This document shows, piece by piece, positions 16,467 through 20,229 of a stretch of 20,229 bases of DNA. A model generated the notes under the pieces. The model made no database searches, was not told where the DNA came from, and worked only from the letters and a program-made list of their open reading frames with translations. How positions within the stretch are numbered: position 1 is the stretch's first letter; each line of letters starts with the position of its first letter. Source of the stretch: Desulfobacteraceae bacterium (GTDB taxonomy: Bacteria; Desulfobacterota; Desulfobacteria; Desulfobacterales; ETH-SRB1); assembly GCA_030638305.1 (NCBI GenBank), contig DAOWEW010000135.1:1-20229 (forward strand), written 5' to 3'. Both the position numbers and the translations under genes were made by a program.

Positions 16467-17687
16467 ATGCCGAGTTTTTCTTATCAGGCGATTAATGAAG
16501 CGGGTGAGACTGTATCCGGTATTGTTGATGCGGATACAGTTGATATTGCCGCCAATATTATAGCTGACCGCGGATATATTCCATCAAAGGTAAAAGAACA
16601 GGCTAAAAGTTCTGCCGGAATATCAATATCTGCTCTCAATAAAAGGCTGGCTGTTGTTAAAGCTCCTGAATTAATTATGTTTACCAGGCAGTTCCGGACC
16701 ATGCTCAAGGCAGGAGTCCCGATGTTAAGGCTGTTGCAGGTTCTGGAAAATCAGACCGAAAATCAAAAACTCAAGGAAGTCGTAGCTTCCATGTCCAGGG
16801 ATACAATAGAGGGTGTTACGTTGTACAACGCGTTTAAAAAACATCCGACAATTTTTTCAAATCTTTATTGCAGTATGATTCGTGCCGGTGAGTCAAGCGG
16901 TGCTCTTCCGAATGTTTTTGATCGGCTGATCTACATTATGGAGCATGAACACAGGGTCAAATCCGATATTAAGGATGCTATGCTGTATCCTGCAACTGTG
17001 GTTGTTGCTCTTGTCATTGCTTTTTTCGTGCTGCTTACTTTTGTTATTCCCAAGTTTGCTTTAGTATTTGGCAAAGCCGGCCTGGCACTTCCATTGCCGA
17101 CCAGGATAAGTATATGGATGTATGAGCTTCTATTTAATTACTGGCATGTATGGATAGTCGGCACAATCGCAATAGTTACAGCCGCGGTTTATTACTTCAA
17201 AACAGAACATGGAAAATATGTTAAAGATTTAGTTATTTTAAAGTTGCCTATTTTTGGTTCTATCTTTCTCAAAGCTATTATGTCCCGTTTTGCCAGCATA
17301 TTTGCCATACTGGAGGCTGGCGGTGTCCCTATATTGGAATCCATGTCCATTCTGTCCGGTACGATAGGGAACAGCGCCATATCACGAGAATTCGATATGA
17401 TCAGTGAGCGATTACGCGCCGGCGGCGGCATAGCAGGTCCGCTCAAGGCAGCAAGATATTTTCCACCAATTGTGGTAAACATGATAGCTATAGGAGAAGA
17501 GTCAGGCAATATGGATGATATACTTCGTGATATTTCTGCCCATTACGATGACGAGGTGCAATCTGCCGTGCAAAAGCTTTCCGCTGAAATCGGTCCCATC
17601 CTGATTGTCGGCCTGGCAATTGTGGTAGGTTTTTTTGCCCTTTCTGTGTTTCTTCCTATGTGGGATTTGTCGAAGATTATTCGATGA
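16467..17687 (+). CDS. mshG: Inner-membrane platform protein MshG/GspF/PilC family
   Basis: Polytopic inner-membrane protein on which the pilus is assembled, driven by the MshE ATPase. It is 406 residues, normal for the family. The N-terminus PSFSYQAINEAGETVSGIVDADT is characteristic. Two homologous T2SSF domains are visible. The first starts near residue 70 (MFTRQFRTMLKAGVPMLRLLQVL) and contains MIRAGESSGALP. The second starts near residue 272 (RFASIFAILEAGGVPILESMSIL) and contains MIAIGEESGNMDDIL. Membrane spans follow each domain at about 170-195, 218-240 and 375-400. ATG at 16467 follows a purine-rich spacer. It sits between mshE and the pilins as in MSHA loci. Confidence 0.94.
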   Translation: MPSFSYQAINEAGETVSGIVDADTVDIAANIIADRGYIPSKVKEQAKSSAGISISALNKRLAVVKAPELIMFTRQFRTMLKAGVPMLRLLQVLENQTENQKLKEVVASMSRDTIEGVTLYNAFKKHPTIFSNLYCSMIRAGESSGALPNVFDRLIYIMEHEHRVKSDIKDAMLYPATVVVALVIAFFVLLTFVIPKFALVFGKAGLALPLPTRISIWMYELLFNYWHVWIVGTIAIVTAAVYYFKTEHGKYVKDLVILKLPIFGSIFLKAIMSRFASIFAILEAGGVPILESMSILSGTIGNSAISREFDMISERLRAGGGIAGPLKAARYFPPIVVNMIAIGEESGNMDDILRDISAHYDDEVQSAVQKLSAEIGPILIVGLAIVVGFFALSVFLPMWDLSKIIR

Positions 17688-17742
17688 TAAAGGATTAAGG
17701 ATTAGTGAATTGGATGATTGAGGAATTGAGGAATTGGAATGA
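17688..17742. repeat. Octamer spacer repeat after mshG
   Basis: Imperfect direct repeats of GGATTAAG/GATTAGTG/AATTGGAT followed by tandem ATTGAGGA units (around 17718-17735). This is the clearest 8-nt periodic example between genes in the window. Confidence 0.75.
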
Positions 17743-17760
17743 ACATAATATTGGTCTGTA

Positions 17761-17782
17761 TTCCCACGCTGGAGCATGGGAA
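17761..17782. repeat. Short palindromic hairpin repeat upstream of first pilin
   Basis: TTCCCACGCT and AGCATGGGAA pair at nine of ten positions around a GG centre, with the next base extending the TGGGAAC end. Palindromes of the TTCCCACGCT...AGCGTGGGAAC type are, from memory, scattered in many bacterial genomes. It lies 38 bp before the pilin start and is not followed by a T-run, so it is probably a dispersed repeat rather than a terminator. Confidence 0.6.
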
Positions 17783-17819
17783 CAAGAAATCAAAAAGATT
17801 TAATAATGGAGGGTAGTAT

Positions 17820-18266
17820 ATGAGAAGAAGAGGATTTATAACTAATCATTACGGTTTTACGTTGATTGAAATCATTGCTGTTTTAATAATACTTGGGATT
17901 CTGGCAGCAGTGGCAGTGCCGAGATATCTTGATATGACGAATGATGCGCATATATCAGCGGTTAACGGGGCTATATCGGCAGGTGTTGGTAATTACAATC
18001 TGGCTTTCGCTAATTTTCTTGCTAGAAATAAAGCAGTGCCGACCGCGTTAAGTGCTGCTGGTGTGTTATCTGGTGGTGCAATAACTACTGTTACCATTGA
18101 TGGAAATTTGGGGGATTTTACTGCAACATATGTTTATGGCGGCACTGCCCCTAACAATACTATTACCATCACAACTACCGGTGTTGCTGCTCAAGTGCCG
18201 TGGTTTACGGCTTTTATTGCTGCTAATACCGGAGCCAATGTAAAAATTATTCCAGCGGGTTGGTAA
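17820..18266 (+). CDS. Type IV prepilin, MshA/MshB-like (pilin 1)
   Basis: 148-residue prepilin, a structural subunit of the pilus. A short basic leader (MRRRGFITNHYG) is cleaved after Gly by the prepilin peptidase, leaving Phe1. The mature N-terminus FTLIEIIAVLIILGILAAVAVPRYLD has the invariant Glu5 and the helix-kinking Pro22. The C-terminal ~100 residues are small, beta-rich and Ala/Gly/Thr-rich, with no cysteines and so no disulfide D-loop. A strong ribosome site GGAGGG (17808-17813) lies 6 nt before ATG 17820, the best in the operon, consistent with a highly made subunit. Whether it is the major pilin or an MshB-like minor pilin cannot be decided from sequence alone. Confidence 0.92.
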   Translation: MRRRGFITNHYGFTLIEIIAVLIILGILAAVAVPRYLDMTNDAHISAVNGAISAGVGNYNLAFANFLARNKAVPTALSAAGVLSGGAITTVTIDGNLGDFTATYVYGGTAPNNTITITTTGVAAQVPWFTAFIAANTGANVKIIPAGW

Positions 18267-18295
18267 AATAGTATTGGGTTCAAAGGAAAAGTAGT

Positions 18296-18346
18296 AGGTT
18301 GGGTTGAGGAACGAAACCCAACAGTTATAACCGCTTAACCCAACCT
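18296..18346. repeat. Palindromic AGGTTGGGTT repeat after pilin 1
   Basis: GTTGGGTT (18298-18305) pairs perfectly with AACCCAAC (18315-18322) around a 9-nt loop. A second inverted copy, AACCCAACCT (18337-18346), matches the extended arm AGGTTGGGTT (18296-18305). One left arm can therefore choose between two right arms. Related GGTTGGGTT...AACCCAACC palindromes are dispersed in many genomes as REP-like elements. Confidence 0.7.
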
Positions 18347-18354
18347 GCGATAGA

Positions 18355-18377
18355 AAGTGCAAGTTAGTTTTGCACTT
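18355..18377. repeat. Short hairpin AAGTGCAA / TTGCACTT
   Basis: Perfect 8-bp inverted repeat (18355-18362 and 18370-18377) around a 7-nt loop, in the gap between the two pilin genes. Confidence 0.55.
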
Positions 18378-18392
18378 ATATCAAGAATGCCA

Positions 18393-18430
18393 AAATTTCC
18401 CCCTTGCTCTAAGGAGCAAGGGGGAAATTT
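18393..18430. repeat. Perfect 17-bp hairpin immediately before pilin 2
   Basis: The left arm 18393-18409 (AAATTT, five C, TTGCTC) is an exact inverted copy of the right arm 18414-18430, with loop TAAG. It would be a very stable RNA hairpin, flanked by A and T runs of three on each arm, so it could act as a terminator or attenuator in either direction, or protect the 3' end of the pilin 1 transcript. No long T-run follows on the plus strand, so a plain intrinsic terminator is not certain. Confidence 0.7.
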
Positions 18431-18454
18431 GTGAACAGGTGGCTGGGACTCTTT

Positions 18455-18892
18455 ATGAAGGAGAAACATATCTTAAAATCACGGGATGGATTTACTCTTA
18501 TAGAAATCATCGTTGTTCTGGTCATCCTCAGTATTATATCCGTGGTCGTTGCGGTGAAATATGTTGATATAACATCGGATTCGCAGCAAACAGCGGTTGA
18601 TACGGTTTTATTTGATGCCGCCGCTAGGTATAATCTGGCATATGCAAAATATATGTTGCTGAATTCGGTTAAGCCGACAGGGTTAACTGTAACTGTTGGT
18701 GACCATAAGTTAACTGGAGATGCAGGGACTATTTCCGTCATTATTGATGATGATTTCGTAGATTTTACAGTCACGTGGACAAAAAATGCAGATAAGGTTG
18801 AAATTAAGGTTACAGGAGGCCCATCCTGGTTTAATAAGTTTAAGTTAACCGGTACCGTAACAAAAGATATCCCCTTTCATCCTTCAGACTAA
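18455..18892 (+). CDS. Type IV prepilin paralogue (pilin 2)
   Basis: 145-residue prepilin with leader MKEKHILKSRDG and mature N-terminus FTLIEIIVVLVILSIISVVVAVKYVD. Glu5 is present, but the usual Pro22 is Val and Gly14 is Ser. The region after the helix (DITSDSQQTAVDTVLFDAAARYNLAYAKYMLLN) aligns with pilin 1 (DMTNDAHISAVNGAISAGVGNYNLAFANFLARN), showing a diverged tandem duplication. The C-terminal domain is more acidic than that of pilin 1. An in-frame GTG at 18431 would add eight residues. I prefer ATG 18455 because it gives a normal short leader and the GTG abuts the 17-bp hairpin, which would bury its ribosome site. A GGTGG about 12 nt before the ATG is a weak ribosome site, so expression is probably below that of pilin 1. 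Confidence 0.88.
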   Translation: MKEKHILKSRDGFTLIEIIVVLVILSIISVVVAVKYVDITSDSQQTAVDTVLFDAAARYNLAYAKYMLLNSVKPTGLTVTVGDHKLTGDAGTISVIIDDDFVDFTVTWTKNADKVEIKVTGGPSWFNKFKLTGTVTKDIPFHPSD

Positions 18893-19205
18893 GGGCTTGC
18901 TCAAATTTTTAGTAAATTTTATCAAAAGGTTGTTCAACCGAAAATGGTGGCCAGTGCCCACCAATAAGATAGCAGTGCTCACCGAATAATCCGCTTGACA
19001 TATTACTTTCTTCGTAATATCATCTGTTCATGATTAAATCATTTTCATGCCGAGCTCGACAGTCCAAAGTTTTCATCTTTAAAAATTAGTAGCATTTAAA
19101 AAAATCTTCGGACAGACAAATATATAAATATTAGCTATAGACACGATTAACATCGTTTGATACAAATCTTCTTATTGTTCTCATTTTTAAGATAAGGGGA
19201 TTCTA
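18893..19205. other. Gene-free region between pilin 2 and the transposase
   Basis: No convincing gene in 313 nt. It holds two near-identical short direct copies, CCAGTGCCCACC (18951-18962) and GCAGTGCTCACC (from 18972), a promoter candidate at 18995-19023, and an AT-rich leader ending in the ribosome site AAGGGGA just before the transposase ATG. The left terminal repeat of the insertion sequence must lie here if the element is intact, but it cannot be fixed without the right end. Confidence 0.6.
18995..19023 (+). promoter_or_regulatory. Promoter candidate upstream of the transposase
   Basis: Consensus TTGACA (18995-19000), a 17-bp spacer and TATCAT (19018-19023), five of six matches to the -10 box. 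The transposase start is about 180 nt downstream, so the box could belong to the host leader rather than the element. Confidence 0.45.
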
Positions 19206-20229
19206 ATGCTCACATATTTTTATAAAGCGTTGTATTCATTTCGTCGTGTTTTTTCACACCACAGGAGCTGGTTGGTATTTTGTATGATTATTATCGGTTT
19301 TATCGGAACCTCTGAAATGGTTGGCGTGACCTCCTTTTGTCGGTTTTTTGGGTTAGGTGAGAGCGGTTACAAAACCTTACTACATTTTTTTCGGTATAGC
19401 ACTTGGTCTCTTGAATTGTTAGTTTGCCAATGGATAACTTTTGTCCTGGCACAGCATGAAACCGTGATGATACAAGGACGCGCAGTGTTAACAGGTGATC
19501 ACACTTACGTTCCCAAAGATGGTCGTATGATGCCTGGCGTTGTCACCATACATCAGAATTCCGAAACCCAGTCAAAGCCATCATATTTTCGAGGTCATTA
19601 CTGGGGTTCGATTTGCTTGTTGATTGGATCCCTTGCAGCGCCATTTGGCCTGCCATTAGCTTTGAGTATCCATCAAGGCCTAATCCATATTGGCAGAGAA
19701 GATAAGAATGAAACTCTGCAAACCATGATTGTTCATATGGCGATAAACTTTGCTTTAAGGCATGATTTACCGTCTATTCTCACCCTTGATGCCTATTTTC
19801 CATGCGCTTCAGTCTTTAATCTGGTTTATTCGATCTGGTCAATCGAACTTCATCAGCCTCTGGTAACGTTAATTATCAGGGCCAAAAATAATTGCGTTGC
19901 TTACTATGAAGCCCAAAAACCACAAGGCAAAAAAGGATGTGGGCGACCGCTAATCTACAGCAAAAAAGTTAAGTTGACAGATTTTTTTGATCAACTACAC
20001 CTGTTTTCACAAGCGCCGTGTTGTGTTTATGGTAAAATGGAAAAAATTTCATTTATGACAATCAATCTATTATGGAAACCTACCGGCCGTCTTATCCGTT
20101 TTGTTCTTGTCATTACCAGCCGCGGCCCTATTGTTTTGATGTGCAGTGATTTGAACCAGGAACCGTTAATCGCCATTCAATTATATTGTGCGCGTACACG
20201 GATTGAAATTATGTTTGACATGCTTAAAA
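19206..20229 (+). CDS. IS4/IS701-type DDE transposase (3' end outside window)
   Basis: The frame is open from ATG 19206 to the last base, giving 341 codons. Candidate catalytic residues are D98 in TGDHTYVPKDG, D195 in ILTLDAYF, and E334 in ARTRIEIMFDMLK near the right edge, the last fitting the C-terminal Y/R-x-x-E signature of IS4-like transposases. An N-terminal segment (VTSFCRFFGLGESGYKTLLHFFR) looks like the helical DNA-binding part of IS701/IS4 proteins, and KKGCGRP is a basic patch between the second Asp and the Glu. No internal stop or frameshift is visible, so this copy may be intact. AAGGGGA precedes the start. The family call is by motif pattern; the exact subgroup is unsure. Confidence 0.8.
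   Translation, partial: MLTYFYKALYSFRRVFSHHRSWLVFCMIIIGFIGTSEMVGVTSFCRFFGLGESGYKTLLHFFRYSTWSLELLVCQWITFVLAQHETVMIQGRAVLTGDHTYVPKDGRMMPGVVTIHQNSETQSKPSYFRGHYWGSICLLIGSLAAPFGLPLALSIHQGLIHIGREDKNETLQTMIVHMAINFALRHDLPSILTLDAYFPCASVFNLVYSIWSIELHQPLVTLIIRAKNNCVAYYEAQKPQGKKGCGRPLIYSKKVKLTDFFDQLHLFSQAPCCVYGKMEKISFMTINLLWKPTGRLIRFVLVITSRGPIVLMCSDLNQEPLIAIQLYCARTRIEIMFDMLK
19206..20229 (+). mobile_element. Insertion sequence (left part, running off the window)
   Basis: The transposase frame marks an insertion sequence that sits directly downstream of the pilin genes. The left boundary lies somewhere in 18893-19205 and the right end is outside, so no terminal inverted repeats or target duplication can be shown. 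Confidence 0.7.

Noticed and set aside
18431..18454. GTG 18431 as the start of pilin 2
   Set aside because: It abuts the 17-bp hairpin, which would hide its ribosome site, and it lengthens the prepilin leader to 20 residues; ATG 18455 is more ordinary, though not proven.
1..20229. tRNA, rRNA or riboswitch genes
   Set aside because: No cloverleaf, rRNA-like or recognisable riboswitch core was seen by eye; a covariance-model scan would be needed to exclude small ones.

Overview
The window is a bacterial chromosome segment of modest GC with a mostly plus-strand, tightly packed layout. The gene families, the MSHA-like pilus cluster and the degenerate short-period spacer repeats together suggest a Gram-negative anaerobe of the Desulfobacterota (old Deltaproteobacteria). 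That placement is an inference from gene content, not from a marker gene.

Layout. Positions 1-2021 hold the 3' part of clpA and a complete aat, two arms of the bacterial N-degron pathway. Positions 2043-3890 encode a polytopic M48 zinc peptidase with C-terminal TPRs. Positions 3897-6351 form a small accessory block of unknown function: a protein made of two ribbon-helix-helix-like halves, a 616-residue protein with a sigma-70 region 4-like HTH and a C-terminal peptide resembling a beta-clamp-binding motif, and a 59-residue four-cysteine protein that is easy to miss. Position 6379 begins pgi (glucose-6-phosphate isomerase).

Positions 8094-18892 form a type IV pilus assembly locus that follows MSHA gene order: a PilM-PilN fusion, PilO-like and PilP-like proteins, a lipoprotein secretin (MshL), an ExeA/MshM ATPase, a GspE/MshE ATPase, a GspF/MshG platform protein and two paralogous prepilins. 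A good sigma-70-type promoter candidate lies just upstream. The PilM-N/O/P set would form the inner-membrane alignment complex. MshL would be the outer-membrane pore. MshE and MshG would assemble the pilins. MshM, with LysM-like and SPOR-like regions, probably ties the machine to peptidoglycan. No mshN, mshF, prepilin peptidase or pilT is visible; they could lie outside the window.

Positions 18893-20229 hold a gene-free leader and the first 341 codons of an IS4/IS701-type DDE transposase running off the right edge. The insertion sequence therefore sits directly after the pilin genes.

Non-coding structure is rich. Degenerate spacers of about 7-8 nt period occur between the pilus genes, and the same octamer family runs inside mshM. 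The space between the two pilin genes carries three strong hairpins, one a perfect 17-bp stem. The best candidates for something undescribed are the 3897-6351 block and the octamer repeat inside mshM.
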